64,000 nucleotides of DNA from Nocardioides carbamazepini (GCF_024614185.1 NZ_JAHTLF010000015.1:62001-126000); one strand, 5' to 3'. Positions 1 through 8,790 are shown, numbered from the stretch's first letter. Notes: generated from the letters alone by a model not told the origin. Made by a program: numbers and translations.

Positions 1-255
1 CGGCGGTGGGGCGTAGCCGAAGGGCGGCGTCGGCTGACCGTAGGGCGCGCCGTAGGGCTGGCCCTGGGGCTGACCGCCGTAGGGCGGCTGACCGGTCGGC
101 TGGCCGTAGGGCTGGCCCTGGGGCTGACCACCGTAGGGCGGCTGACCGGTCGGCTCGCCGTACGGCTGGCCCTGGGGCTGACCACCGTAGGGCGGCTGAC
201 CGGTCGGCTCGCCGTACGGCTGGTACGGGTCGTTGCCGGAGGGCGGAGTCGTCAT
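1..255 (-). CDS. Pro/Gly/Gln/Tyr repeat protein, N-terminal fragment
   Basis: Only the first 85 residues are in the window; the gene runs off the left edge. It starts at ATG 253-255 (complement), and all 85 codons to base 1 are open. After a short MTTPPSGNDPYQ head come three 18-residue repeats (residues 13-66) of the type PYGEPTGQPPYGGQPQGQ, then another PYG/P-rich stretch. In actinobacteria such low-complexity heads usually precede small membrane proteins (DUF4190, DUF4870 or RDD type), but no membrane segment lies in the visible part, so the function is not assignable. The repeat explains the high-scoring plus-strand reading frame over the same bases. Confidence 0.75.
   Translation of the reverse strand, partial: MTTPPSGNDPYQPYGEPTGQPPYGGQPQGQPYGEPTGQPPYGGQPQGQPYGQPTGQPPYGGQPQGQPYGAPYGQPTPPFGYAPPP
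58..219 (-). repeat. Three tandem 54-bp coding repeats
   Basis: Three consecutive 54-bp units encode 18-residue Pro/Gly/Gln/Tyr repeats inside the truncated protein. The units are nearly identical at DNA level; the third has Gln in place of Glu at its fourth position. The near identity suggests recent slippage or gene conversion. Confidence 0.9.
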
Positions 256-304
256 GCGAGAAGGATCCCACGCCGCCGCCCGCCCGAGCACTAAGGTCTG
301 GCGC

Positions 305-700
305 ATGGTTGCCCTCCACATCGATCCCGTGACCGGACTCTCCGTCGGCCGCATCGCCATCGGCGTCGGCGCCCTCGCCGCGCCCTCGACCACCGCCCGC
401 GTGTTCGGCCTGGACCCGGCCAGCAATCCGCAGCTCGACTACATGGGCCGGATGTTCGGCGCACGCGAGATCGCCCTCGGCGCGGTGACGCTCGTGTCCC
501 GGGGCGCGCTGCGACGCAACCTGACCGTCGTCGGCATCGCGGTCGACGGCGCGGACCTCGCCAACGGCGTCATCGAGCTCGGTCAGCGCAATGTCACGAA
601 GCTCGCCAGTGGGATGCTCATCGGGGCCGCTGCCGGCGCCGTGGGCTCGGGTCTGCTCGCACTCGCCCGCGGACGCGGCCGGCGCAAGCAGGCCGGCTGA
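305..700 (+). CDS. Small hypothetical membrane protein
   Basis: A 131-residue protein starting at ATG 305. A TAAGGT hexamer at 292-297 lies 7 bases upstream and looks like a -10 element of a leaderless transcript. The sequence has hydrophobic stretches near residues 11-25, 56-85 and 103-120 and ends in a basic tail (RGRGRRKQAG). The segment GRMFGAREIALG resembles the DUF4267-like small membrane proteins seen in actinobacteria, but I cannot name a function. It is convergent with the TauE-type permease, whose stop is 7 bases away. Confidence 0.7.
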   Translation: MVALHIDPVTGLSVGRIAIGVGALAAPSTTARVFGLDPASNPQLDYMGRMFGAREIALGAVTLVSRGALRRNLTVVGIAVDGADLANGVIELGQRNVTKLASGMLIGAAAGAVGSGLLALARGRGRRKQAG

Positions 701-706
701 GCCCGA

Positions 707-1537
707 TCACGCGATCAGCGTGACCACGGCCACCAGGCCGACGACGACGATCACGGCCCGCAGGGCGACCGGCGGCAGCCGACGCCCCACGGCGGCGCCG
801 AGCAGGCCGCCGCACACCGCGCCGAGGGCGATGAGGAGGACGAGCAGCCAGTCGACCCTCGCCTCGGCGCCGAACAAGCCGAGCTCGGCGACGATGACGA
901 ACACGAGCCCGGCGATCGCGTTGACGACGGCCACGAGCACGTTCTTCACGCCGTTGAGCCGCTGCAGGGCATCGGTGACGCCGATGCCGAGCACGCCCAT
1001 GAGCAGCACGCCCTGGGCGGCGCCGAAGTAGCCGCCGTACACGCCGGTGGCGAGCACCGCGAGTGGCACCCACCACGAGCGCTCGATGGCACCCGCCCCG
1101 TTCTCGTCCGACGGATCCGGAGGGTCCGACACGGGCTCACCACGGCGTTCGGCGCGTGCCGCGACCGCGCGGGACAGGCGCGGCTGGAGCACGACCAGCA
1201 CGATCCCGAGCAGGATCAGCACGGGTACGACGGCCTCGAACGCTCCAGGCGGCAGGACCAGCAGCAGGACGGCGCCGACCACCCCGCCGACCGAGGAGAA
1301 GGCCAGCAGCCGCAGCAGCCGACCGCGTTGGCCCACCAGCTCACGTCGGTACCCGAACGCCCCGGCGATGGAGCCCGGCACCAGGCCCAGGCTGTTGGAC
1401 ATGTTCGCCGTGACGGGAGGAACGCCGATCGCGAGCAGGGTCGGGAAGGTGATGAGGGTGCCGGATCCGACCACCGCGTTGATCATGCCCGCGCCGACGC
1501 CCGCCAGGAGCACCGCCGCGATCTCGAGGAGCGTCAC
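707..1537 (-). CDS. TauE/SafE-family membrane permease
   Basis: A 276-residue integral membrane protein of the TauE/SafE (DUF81) family, whose members are proposed to export or import sulfonates or sulfite-type anions across the cytoplasmic membrane. The N-terminal half begins with the family pattern GVGAGMINAVVGSGTLITFPTLL. The second half repeats it after a polar linker at about residues 138-158 (GVYGGYFGAAQGVLLM). About eight hydrophobic segments are visible. The GTG start at 1537 overlaps the stop of the upstream SPFH gene by 4 bases (GTGA), which implies translational coupling. The substrate cannot be read from sequence. Confidence 0.85.
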   Translation of the reverse strand: MTLLEIAAVLLAGVGAGMINAVVGSGTLITFPTLLAIGVPPVTANMSNSLGLVPGSIAGAFGYRRELVGQRGRLLRLLAFSSVGGVVGAVLLLVLPPGAFEAVVPVLILLGIVLVVLQPRLSRAVAARAERRGEPVSDPPDPSDENGAGAIERSWWVPLAVLATGVYGGYFGAAQGVLLMGVLGIGVTDALQRLNGVKNVLVAVVNAIAGLVFVIVAELGLFGAEARVDWLLVLLIALGAVCGGLLGAAVGRRLPPVALRAVIVVVGLVAVVTLIA

Positions 1538-2631
1538 CCCGCGGGAGGCTCCTGCACCGGCGGCTCCGCAGGGGGCTGCTCCGCGGTCGACGACTGTCCG
1601 GGACGGGCCGCGCTCTCCGCCTCGGCGATCGCCTCCTGGACGGCCTCGCTCGTCCCGGTGACCGGCGCTGCCGGCTCGCGCGGGCCCATGTCGACCCGCT
1701 TGGCCGGCCCGGAGGTCGCCTTCGGGATGCCGGCGACCTCGTGGATCGAGGAGCCGAGACCCTCGAGTGCCTTGGTGATCTCCGAGGGGATCACCCACAC
1801 CTTGTTGGCGTCGCCCTCGGCGATCTTCGGCATCATCTGGAGGTACTGGTAGGCCAGCAGGGACTGGTCGGGCCGGCCGTCGTGGATCGCCTGGAAGACC
1901 GTCTGGATGGCCTGCCCCTCACCCTGGGCGCGCAGGATCTGCGCCTCGCGGTCGGCCTGGGCGCGCAGGATCTGCGACTCCCGCTCGCCCTCCGCGTTGA
2001 GGATGGCCGACTGCTTGTTGCCCTCCGCGGTGAGGATCGCGGACTGGCGCTGGCCCTCGGCGGTGAGGATGAAGGCGCGCTTGTCCCGCTCGGCCCGCAT
2101 CTGCTTCTCCATCGCGTCCTTGATCGACGGCGGCGGGTCGATGCCCTTGATCTCGACCCGCTTGACCTTGATGCCCCAGCGCCCGGTGGTCTCGTCGAGC
2201 ACGGCCGAGAGGCCGCTGTTGATCGACTCGCGACTGGTCAGGGTCTGCTCGAGGTCCATGCCACCGACCACGTTGCGCAGCGTGGTCATGGTGAGCTGCT
2301 CGATGGCCTGGATGTAGTTGGAGATCTCGTACGTCGCCGCGATCGGGTCGGTCACCTGGAAGTAGATGACCGTGTCGATGTCGACGGTCAGGTTGTCCTC
2401 GGTGATCGCGGCCTGCGGCGGGAAGCTCACGACCTGCTCGCGCAGGTCGATGGTGTAGCGGACCTTGTCGATGAACGGCACCACGAAGTTGAGGCCCGCA
2501 GGGAGCGTCTCCTTGTACTTGCCGAACCGCTCGACGATGCCGGTGTAGGCCTGCGGCACGATCCGGATCGCCTTCGCGACCACGGTGATCACCAGCAGGA
2601 GCAGGAGGGCGAGCAGGATCAGGACGGTCAT
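1534..2631 (-). CDS. SPFH/band-7 (stomatin-like) membrane protease-associated protein
   Basis: A 365-residue protein with one N-terminal membrane segment (residues 2-20), then an SPFH/band-7 domain to about residue 190 (VERFGKYKETLPAGLNFVVPF, later RVEIKGIDPP). A coiled-coil region follows with repeated AEG(Q/N/E)-type heptads near residues 190-245. The C-terminus is a disordered Pro/Glu/Ala tail. Family members (QmcA, stomatin, paraslipin) organise membrane microdomains. The gene lies directly downstream of an NfeD-type gene, the usual partner of SPFH proteins, and its stop overlaps the TauE-type gene. Confidence 0.9.
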   Translation of the reverse strand: MTVLILLALLLLLVITVVAKAIRIVPQAYTGIVERFGKYKETLPAGLNFVVPFIDKVRYTIDLREQVVSFPPQAAITEDNLTVDIDTVIYFQVTDPIAATYEISNYIQAIEQLTMTTLRNVVGGMDLEQTLTSRESINSGLSAVLDETTGRWGIKVKRVEIKGIDPPPSIKDAMEKQMRAERDKRAFILTAEGQRQSAILTAEGNKQSAILNAEGERESQILRAQADREAQILRAQGEGQAIQTVFQAIHDGRPDQSLLAYQYLQMMPKIAEGDANKVWVIPSEITKALEGLGSSIHEVAGIPKATSGPAKRVDMGPREPAAPVTGTSEAVQEAIAEAESAARPGQSSTAEQPPAEPPVQEPPAG

Positions 2632-2634
2632 CAG

Positions 2635-3105
2635 TCAGGACTCCTCGAGTCGGGGATCGGACACGGGACGGACCTGGGCCGTGGCGCCGACGATGGAGAC
2701 GACCTCGACCGTCTCGCCGACGGCGATGGCGGAGCCGGGCGGCTCCGTGACGGCGAGCCAGGACTCGCCGCCGATCTTCACCCGCCCGGGCCGATGCTCG
2801 GCGACGGGCTCGGTGACGATGCCGCGGCTGCCCACCAGGCTCGCCGGGCCGAGCACCAGGTCGGGGCCGCCGTGGAGGCGGCGGACGAGCGGCGGGCGGA
2901 CCGCGGCGAGCAGGAGGACGGACACGGCCGAGGCGACGAGCACCTGGAGGACGATGTTGTCGGTGACGAACGCGGTCAGCACACCGGCCACCGCGCCACC
3001 GGCCAGCATGAGCAGGAACAGGTCCAGGCTCAGCAGCTCGGCGAGGGCCAGCACGAAGGCGGTGCCCAGCCAGGCCTCCCACAGGTGCTCCCGGAGCCAG
3101 TCCAT
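2635..3105 (-). CDS. NfeD-family membrane protein
   Basis: A 156-residue protein with two or three membrane segments (about residues 12-60) followed by a C-terminal OB-fold domain (GSRGIVTEPVAEHRPGRVKIGGESW) of the NfeD type. NfeD proteins pair with SPFH proteins, and here the SPFH gene starts 3 bases after this stop, so the two form an operon with the TauE-type permease. ATG 3105 is preceded by TACAGT at 3112-3117 with a 6-base gap, consistent with a leaderless promoter. No ClpP-like protease domain is present, so this is the short NfeD1b-like form. Confidence 0.88.
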   Translation of the reverse strand: MDWLREHLWEAWLGTAFVLALAELLSLDLFLLMLAGGAVAGVLTAFVTDNIVLQVLVASAVSVLLLAAVRPPLVRRLHGGPDLVLGPASLVGSRGIVTEPVAEHRPGRVKIGGESWLAVTEPPGSAIAVGETVEVVSIVGATAQVRPVSDPRLEES

Positions 3106-3134
3106 GCCCGCACTGTAGTTGAGAGGGCTTCCCG

Positions 3135-3932
3135 CTAGCCCCGGTGGTGCTGCTTGCGGCGGGCGGCGTAGCGCCCGTCGTGGTGCTCGAGGACCAGGGG
3201 CATCCCGAAGGTGGCCGACAGTGCCTCGGGGGTGAGCGTGTCCTCGAGCGGTCCCTGCGCGACGACCCGGCCCGCGCGCAGCATCATCACGTGGGTGAAG
3301 CCCGGCGGGATCTCCTCCACGTGGTGCGAGACCAGCACGGTCGCCGGCGACAGCGGGTCGTGGGCGAGGACCGACAGGGTCGAGACCAGGTCCTCCCGGC
3401 CACCCAGGTCGAGACCCGCGGCGGGCTCGTCGAGCAGCAGCAGCTCCGGGTCGGTCATCAGCGCACGGGCGATCTGGACCCGCTTGCGCTCCCCCTCGCT
3501 GAGGGTGCCGTAGGTGCGTTCGGCGAGCGAGGCCACGCCCACCTCGCGCAGGAGCGCGTCGGCGCGGGCGTGGTCGACGGCGTCGTACTCCTCGCGCCAC
3601 CGGCCGAGCACGGCGTACGACGCCGTCACCACGAGGTCGCGCACGGTCTCGTTGCGCGGGATCTGCTCGGCGACCGCGGCGCTGGAGACGCCGATCCGGG
3701 GGCGCAGCTCGAAGATGTCGACGGTGCCGAGCAGCTCGCCGAGCAGCCCGACGGCGCCGGAGGTGGGGTGCAGCTGGGCACCGGCGATCTGCATCAACGT
3801 CGTCTTGCCGGCGCCGTTGGCCCCGAGCAGGACCCACCGCTCGCCCTCGCGGACGACCCAGCTGACGCGGTCGAGCAAGGTGGACTGCCCTCGTCGTACG
3901 GTCACCTCGGCGAGTTCGAGCACGGCGGACAT
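3135..3932 (-). CDS. ABC transporter ATP-binding protein (stand-alone)
   Basis: A 265-residue single ABC ATPase domain: Walker A GANGAGKTT near residue 38, signature LSEGERKR, Walker B LLLLDEPAAGLD and switch His in LVSHHVEE. Next to serB it matches the arrangement of the mycobacterial orphan ABC ATPase beside serB2. No permease gene is adjacent, so the partner and substrate are unknown; the C-terminus is basic (YAARRKQHHRG). ATG 3932 is 7 bases from a TAGGGT hexamer (3940-3945); an upstream in-frame ATG two codons away is possible but would cover that element. Confidence 0.88.
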   Translation of the reverse strand: MSAVLELAEVTVRRGQSTLLDRVSWVVREGERWVLLGANGAGKTTLMQIAGAQLHPTSGAVGLLGELLGTVDIFELRPRIGVSSAAVAEQIPRNETVRDLVVTASYAVLGRWREEYDAVDHARADALLREVGVASLAERTYGTLSEGERKRVQIARALMTDPELLLLDEPAAGLDLGGREDLVSTLSVLAHDPLSPATVLVSHHVEEIPPGFTHVMMLRAGRVVAQGPLEDTLTPEALSATFGMPLVLEHHDGRYAARRKQHHRG

Positions 3933-3971
3933 GGGGGTCACCCTATCCAGCCGGGCCAGTAGGGTCGGCGG

Positions 3972-4709
3972 GTGAGCGCGCTCCCCGTATCCGCCCGGCT
4001 GGCCTGGTGGGGAACGGCCTGGCTGCGGGGGCGACTCGGTCCCGACGAGGTCGTGGACGCCGTGCGCGGCGACGACGTGAGCCACGTCGTCAGCTCCCCG
4101 GACGGACCCTCGTCGCTGCTGCTCGAGCTCGCCGCGGCCCGCAACCACGGGGCCGACGGCGTCGCGGCCGCGTTCCCGGCGCCGGGCGACCCCGCCGGCC
4201 TGCGGGGTCCGCGGGAGCTGACGACCGCGGCGATCGAGGCCGGCGAGGTGGTGCTGCTGCCGGGCTCCGCCCTGGTCCCCCGGCAGGTGGGCCGGGCCGT
4301 CGAGTGGACGGTGCTGCCCGCCGCGCGCCGGCCGCCTCCGGACGTCGGCGACGCGGACCGGCGGCTGCGGGCTGCTCTGCTGACCGCCGCGAACGTGCTG
4401 GCCGGCCTCGACGTCGCCCGGTGGCAGCCGCTGGTCGCCGACGAGCTGCACGACCTGCGCGCCGGCGTCCCTGTCGCCGCTCCCCCGGGAACGCCCGGTC
4501 GGTGCGTCGACCTCGCCAGTCGGGCCCTGCATCTCGAGGCGGTGGTCGAGCTGGCGCTGCGCGACGACGGCGGCGCCCTGTCGGCCGGTGACGCCGCGGC
4601 CCGCCGGGACACCCTGGAGCCGCTGGAACGCGCCGCCCGGCACGCCCTGACGGCCGCATGCTCGCCCGACGGCTGGCCGCCGCCCTCCGACGACACCCGA
4701 CAGCGATAG
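3972..4709 (+). CDS. Conserved actinobacterial hypothetical protein
   Basis: A 245-residue soluble protein rich in Ala, Arg and Asp, with no membrane segment and no motif I recognise. Its position between an orphan ABC ATPase and serB is conserved in related actinobacteria, which suggests a real gene. The GTG start at 3972 is preceded by TAGGGT at 3960-3965 with a 6-base gap. It is divergent from the ABC ATPase, 39 bases start to start, so the two promoters lie in that gap. Confidence 0.75.
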   Translation: MSALPVSARLAWWGTAWLRGRLGPDEVVDAVRGDDVSHVVSSPDGPSSLLLELAAARNHGADGVAAAFPAPGDPAGLRGPRELTTAAIEAGEVVLLPGSALVPRQVGRAVEWTVLPAARRPPPDVGDADRRLRAALLTAANVLAGLDVARWQPLVADELHDLRAGVPVAAPPGTPGRCVDLASRALHLEAVVELALRDDGGALSAGDAAARRDTLEPLERAARHALTAACSPDGWPPPSDDTRQR

Positions 4710-4722
4710 CCTGCACCCCGCC

Positions 4723-5946
4723 ATGAGCCCTCACGATGCAGCGGACGACACGCTCCTGATCACCGTCACCGGCGCCGACCGCCCCGGCGTCACCTCCGCG
4801 GTGCTGGAGAGCCTCGCCGGCTCCGGAGTCAGTGTCGTCGACCTCGAGCAGATCCTGATGCGCGGACGCCTCGTGCTCGGCGTGCTGGTCACCGCGCCGC
4901 GCGACCGCAAGCGGCTGCGGCGTCAGCTCGCGGCCAGCATGGAGGCGCTCGGCATGACCGTCGACGTCGAGAAGGGGTCGGGAGACAACCGGTCCCGCCA
5001 CCGCGACCGGGCCCATGTCACCGTCATCGGCGCGCCGCTGAAGGCGTCCGCGATGGCGGCGATCGCGGGCCGGATCGCGGACTGCGGCGGCAACATCGAC
5101 CGGATCGAGCGGATGGCGCGCTATCCCGTGACCGCGATCGAGCTCGACGTGTCGGGCGCCCGCCCCGACCGGCTGCGCCAGCTCCTCGCCGGCGACGCCG
5201 CGGCCCACGGGATCGACGTCGCCGTGCAGCCCGCCGACCTGCTGCGGCACGGCGTCCGGCTGATCGTGATGGACGTCGACTCGACCCTGATCCAGGGCGA
5301 GGTGATCGAGATGCTCGCCCAGCACGCCGGCTTCGGCCCCGAGGTGGCCGACGTCACCGAGCGGGCGATGCGCGGTGAGCTGGACTTCGAGCAGTCCCTG
5401 CGGGCGCGGGTCAAGCTGCTCGCCGGACTCGACGCCTCCGTCCTCGACCAGGTGTACGACGCCATCGTGGTCAACCCCGGCGCGCGCACCATGGTGCGCA
5501 CCCTGCGCCGGCTCGGCTACCGGTTCGCGATCGTGTCGGGCGGCTTCAGCCAGATCACCGACCGGCTGGCCGTCGACCTCGGCATCCACCGGTCCCGGGC
5601 CAACACCCTGGAGATCGTCGACGGCAAGCTCACCGGCGAGGTCGTCGGCGCTGTCGTCGACCGGGCCGGCAAGGCGCAGGCCCTGCGTGAGTTCGCCGCC
5701 GACCTCGGCGTGCCCGAGGACGCGACCATCGCCATCGGCGACGGCGCCAACGACCTCGACATGCTCGCCGCCGCGGGCCTCGGCATCGCCTACAACGCCC
5801 GGGCGGTGGTCCGCGAGGCTGCCGACACGGCACTGAACGTGCCCTACCTGGACGCGATCATGTATCTGCTCGGCATCACCCGCGAGGAGATCGAGGCGGC
5901 CGACGCCGCGGTCGGGATCGTGACGCCGGCGCCGCCGGTCGTCTGA
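4723..5946 (+). CDS. serB: Phosphoserine phosphatase with N-terminal ACT domains
   Basis: This 407-residue enzyme dephosphorylates O-phosphoserine, the last step of serine synthesis. The N-terminal 175 residues form two ACT-type regulatory domains (LITVTGADRPGVTSAV; later HVTVIGAPLKASAM), as in mycobacterial SerB2. The HAD domain carries the nucleophile motif MDVDSTL (Asp184, Asp186) and the metal-binding GDGAND (339-344). ATG 4723 follows the preceding gene by 13 bases; TAGCCT at 4707-4712 overlaps that gene's stop and may act as an internal -10 element. Confidence 0.96.
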   Translation: MSPHDAADDTLLITVTGADRPGVTSAVLESLAGSGVSVVDLEQILMRGRLVLGVLVTAPRDRKRLRRQLAASMEALGMTVDVEKGSGDNRSRHRDRAHVTVIGAPLKASAMAAIAGRIADCGGNIDRIERMARYPVTAIELDVSGARPDRLRQLLAGDAAAHGIDVAVQPADLLRHGVRLIVMDVDSTLIQGEVIEMLAQHAGFGPEVADVTERAMRGELDFEQSLRARVKLLAGLDASVLDQVYDAIVVNPGARTMVRTLRRLGYRFAIVSGGFSQITDRLAVDLGIHRSRANTLEIVDGKLTGEVVGAVVDRAGKAQALREFAADLGVPEDATIAIGDGANDLDMLAAAGLGIAYNARAVVREAADTALNVPYLDAIMYLLGITREEIEAADAAVGIVTPAPPVV

Positions 5947-6000
5947 GCAGTCTGAGCAGTCGGAGCAGTCGGTCGCCGTCTGAGTAGTCGGGCGCCGTCA
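5944..6000. repeat. Stop-anchored short tandem repeats in the serB/sixA convergent gap
   Basis: From the serB stop codon, TGAGCAGTC occurs twice, followed by GGAGCAGTC (5944-5970). Read from the sixA stop on the other strand, a 19-bp unit TGACGGCGCCCGACTACTC is followed by a close copy starting AGACGGCGACC. The whole 51-base gap is made of these units. Confidence 0.8.
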
Positions 6001-6507
6001 GGCGCGGCCGACGTGGTAGGCCTGCAGCCGGCATCCCGCCGGGGTCGCATCGTCCCACTGCCCGTCGATCGCGAAGACCGCCGCGGCCGCGGTCGGGAAG
6101 GTGCCGAGCTGGACCTCTCCGGACGCGGCACCGTCGCCGTCGTCGAGAAGCTGCACGAGCATCGCCATCGTGGGGTTGTGGCCCACCACGACGACGGTTC
6201 CCGCCTCAGCGGGGGTGGCGTGCACCAGCTCCAGCACACCGTTCTCGTCGGTCCCGTAGAGGCTGCCGTCGATGGTCGGCGCGAGGTCCCAGCCGGCGCC
6301 CGCCGACACGGCGTCCCACGTCTCGCGGGTCCGCGCGGCGTAGGACACGTAGGCGACGTCCGGGGCGATGCCCCGCTCCGCGAGCCACTGCCCGAGGGCG
6401 TGCCCGTCGGCCCGGCCCCGGACGCTCAGCACGCGCTCGACGTCGGAGGGGGCGAACTGCTCGGCCTTGGCGTGACGGACGACGACGAGCAGCCGTTGCT
6501 TCTCCAC
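5998..6507 (-). CDS. SixA-type phosphohistidine phosphatase
   Basis: A 169-residue histidine phosphatase superfamily protein with the RHG-type motif VVVRHAKAE near residue 10 and the second His in VVVGHNPTM near residue 112. SixA proteins remove phosphate from phosphohistidine. The small size without other domains fits the SixA group rather than phosphoglycerate mutase. The GTG start at 6507 is favoured because the in-frame distance to the catalytic motif fits the family and a TACGAT hexamer (6514-6519) lies 6 bases upstream. Confidence 0.85.
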   Translation of the reverse strand: MEKQRLLVVVRHAKAEQFAPSDVERVLSVRGRADGHALGQWLAERGIAPDVAYVSYAARTRETWDAVSAGAGWDLAPTIDGSLYGTDENGVLELVHATPAEAGTVVVVGHNPTMAMLVQLLDDGDGAASGEVQLGTFPTAAAAVFAIDGQWDDATPAGCRLQAYHVGRA

Positions 6508-6535
6508 GCCGCCATCGTAGGGGAGGCTGGGAGTC

Positions 6536-7210
6536 GTGACGCAGTACGGGACGACACACCTGGTCCCGCTCGCGGTGTTCGCCGTCGGGCTGGTGGTCGC
6601 CGTGCTGCTGGGCCGCCGACACGCGACGTACGACGGCCCGACCCGGTTCAGCCGGACCTGGGCGTTCCTGATCCCCCTCGTGACAGTGCCCTTCCAGATC
6701 ATCGACCTGGCGTTCAACTTCGAGCTGGGCGTGACCCTGCCCCTGCACCTGTGCGACCTGGCCTGGATCGCGGCGACCTGGGCGCTGTGGACCCACCGGC
6801 CGTTCCCGGTGGCCCTCACCTTCTTCTGGGGACTGACCCTGACCGTGCAGGGCGTCCTGACGCCCTCGCTGAACGAGGACCTGCCCCACCCGCGCTACTT
6901 CGCGTTCTGGGCGCTCCATCTGCTGATCGTGCTCGCGGCGGTCTACCTCGTGGCGGGGCTGCGGCTGGTCCCCCGGTGGCGCGACTACGGCGCGGCCGTC
7001 GCCACGACCCTGGTGTGGGCCGCGGCGACGTACGTCTTCAACCTGGTCGCGGACACCAACTACGGCTATCTGATGCGCAAGCCGGGTCGCTCGATCCTGG
7101 ACCTCCTCGGACCGTGGCCGTGGTACGTCCTCGAGGAGATCGCGATCGTGCTCACGGTGTGGGCGCTGATGACCGCCGGGGCGCGGCGGTGGTTGCGTCG
7201 TACCGGCTAG
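6536..7210 (+). CDS. YwaF/TIGR02206-family membrane protein
   Basis: A 224-residue integral membrane protein with about seven hydrophobic helices. Family hallmarks visible are LPLHLCDLAWI and YLMRKPGRSILDLLGPWPWY, typical of YwaF (TIGR02206, related to TMEM164). The function is not established. The GTG start at 6536 is divergent from sixA with 28 bases between starts. It is convergent with fabI; the gap holds a 10-bp duplication that begins at this gene's TAG stop. Confidence 0.85.
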   Translation: MTQYGTTHLVPLAVFAVGLVVAVLLGRRHATYDGPTRFSRTWAFLIPLVTVPFQIIDLAFNFELGVTLPLHLCDLAWIAATWALWTHRPFPVALTFFWGLTLTVQGVLTPSLNEDLPHPRYFAFWALHLLIVLAAVYLVAGLRLVPRWRDYGAAVATTLVWAAATYVFNLVADTNYGYLMRKPGRSILDLLGPWPWYVLEEIAIVLTVWALMTAGARRWLRRTG

Positions 7211-7227
7211 GCCCGGCTAGGCCCCTC
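7208..7227. repeat. 10-bp tandem duplication beginning at a stop codon
   Basis: TAGGCCCGGC is followed directly by TAGGCCCCTC. The first base triplet is the TAG stop of the YwaF-type gene and the second unit runs into the fabI stop (7226-7228 complement). Confidence 0.7.
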
Positions 7228-8008
7228 AGGCACCCATCGCGTGGAAGCCGCCGTCGACGTGCACGATCTCGCCCGTGGTGGCGGGGAACAGGTCCGACAA
7301 CAGCGCGCAGACCGCCTTGGCGGTGGGCTCCTGGTCGGTGTTGTCCCAGCCGAGCGGTGCACGCGTGGTCCACATCGCCTCGAGGTCCCCGAATCCCGGG
7401 ATCGCCTTGGCGGCCAAGGTGCGCAGCGGGCCGGCGGAGACCAGGTTGACCCGGATCCCGTCGCCACCGAGGTCGCGGGCGAGGTAGCGGGCGCACGACT
7501 CCAGGCCGGCCTTGGCGACACCCATCCAGTCGTAGACCGGCCAGGCGACGCTGGCGTCGAAGGTGAGTCCGACCACCGAGCCGCCGTTGCCCATCAGCGG
7601 CCGGCAGGCGACGGCGAGGGACTTGAGGGAGTAGGCCGAGACCTGGACCGCCTGGGCGACGTCGTCCCACGGTCCCTCGAGGAACTTGCCGCCGAGCAGC
7701 GTCTCCGGGTTGCCGTAGGCGATCGAGTGGACGACACCGTCGAGCGTGGCGTCCGCGCCGAGCGCCTCGCGGACGGCGTCCGGGAGCGCGGCCAGGTGCT
7801 CGGCGTCGGTGACGTCGAGCTCGATGACAGCCGGCAGCTCGGGGAGCCGCTTGACGATGCGGCGGGTGATCCGCAGCGCCTGGCCGAAGTTGGAGACCAG
7901 GACGGTCGCGCCCTGCTCCTGGGCGAACTTCGCGACCGCGAACCCGATCGAGGTGTCGAGGGTGACGCCCGCGACGAGGATGTTCTTGCCAGCAAGGATT
8001 CCGCTCAT
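7226..8008 (-). CDS. fabI: Enoyl-[acyl-carrier-protein] reductase (NADH), FabI/InhA type
   Basis: A 260-residue SDR-fold enzyme that reduces enoyl-ACP in the last step of the fatty-acid elongation cycle. It has the InhA/FabI cofactor region AGKNILVAGVTLDTSIGFAVAK and the catalytic Tyr-x6-Lys in YDWMGVAK (Tyr159, Lys166), which separates it from ordinary SDRs (Tyr-x3-Lys). It ends in VHVDGGFHAMGA. fabG lies 2 bases upstream on the same strand, giving the fabG-fabI order of mycobacterial mabA-inhA. This would be the target class of isoniazid- or triclosan-type inhibitors. Confidence 0.96.
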   Translation of the reverse strand: MSGILAGKNILVAGVTLDTSIGFAVAKFAQEQGATVLVSNFGQALRITRRIVKRLPELPAVIELDVTDAEHLAALPDAVREALGADATLDGVVHSIAYGNPETLLGGKFLEGPWDDVAQAVQVSAYSLKSLAVACRPLMGNGGSVVGLTFDASVAWPVYDWMGVAKAGLESCARYLARDLGGDGIRVNLVSAGPLRTLAAKAIPGFGDLEAMWTTRAPLGWDNTDQEPTAKAVCALLSDLFPATTGEIVHVDGGFHAMGA

Positions 8009-8010
8009 GG

Positions 8011-8721
8011 TCAGTGCCCCATTCCCAGTCCGCCGTCCACGGGGATCACCGCGCCGGTCACGTACGCCGCCTCGGGGCTGGCGAGCCACAGCACCGCCCC
8101 GGCGACCTCCTTCGGGTCGGCGTACCGGCCCAGCGGGACCTGGCTGCGGATCCCTTCCTTCTGCTCATCGGTCAGCACCGCGGTCATGTCGGTGTCGACG
8201 TACCCGGGTGCCACGACGTTGGCCGTGATCGAGCGGGGACCGAGCTCGCGCGCCAGCGAGCGCGCCATGCCGACCAGCCCGGCCTTCGAGGCGGCGTAGT
8301 TGACCTGGCCGGGCGAGCCGAGCAGGCCCACCACGCTGGAGATGAAGATGATCCGGCCCTTCCGCTGGCGCAGCATGCCCTTGGCGGCCCGCTTGGCCAG
8401 CCGGAAGGACGCGGTCAGGTTGGTGTCGATGACCGACGACCAGTCGTCCTCGGACATGCGCAGCACCAGGGTGTCCTTGGTGATGCCCGCGTTGGCGACG
8501 AGGATCTCGACCGGCCCGTGCGCCTCCTCCGCAGCGGCGAAGGCCGCCTCGACGGCGGCCGGGTCGGTGATGTCGGCCTTGAGCTCGAGGGCGCCCGCGG
8601 GCCCGCCTCCGCTCCGGGTCGTGACGGCGACCTTGTCGCCCGCGGCGATGAAGGCCTCGGCGATCGCGCGGCCGATGCCGCGGTTGCCTCCGGTGACGAG
8701 GACGGAGCGTGGTGGGTTCAC
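8011..8721 (-). CDS. fabG: 3-oxoacyl-[acyl-carrier-protein] reductase
   Basis: A 236-residue SDR that reduces 3-ketoacyl-ACP with NADPH. Visible are the cofactor motif GGNRGIG (residues 11-17), NAG near 78, catalytic Ser129, and YxxxK (Tyr142, Lys146) in NYAASKAGL, ending in PVDGGLGMGH. The GTG start at 8721 is chosen because the Rossmann strand begins a few residues later as in mycobacterial MabA; TAGCGT (8730-8735 complement) is 8 bases upstream. It forms an operon with fabI. A perfect 7-bp-arm palindrome lies 70 bases upstream. Confidence 0.95.
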   Translation of the reverse strand: MNPPRSVLVTGGNRGIGRAIAEAFIAAGDKVAVTTRSGGGPAGALELKADITDPAAVEAAFAAAEEAHGPVEILVANAGITKDTLVLRMSEDDWSSVIDTNLTASFRLAKRAAKGMLRQRKGRIIFISSVVGLLGSPGQVNYAASKAGLVGMARSLARELGPRSITANVVAPGYVDTDMTAVLTDEQKEGIRSQVPLGRYADPKEVAGAVLWLASPEAAYVTGAVIPVDGGLGMGH

Positions 8722-8790
8722 ACCTCGTGACGCTAGTGGGGCAGGTGTAGCGGCCTCACCGGCGGCAGGCACCAAGTTCCCGTCTCCGTG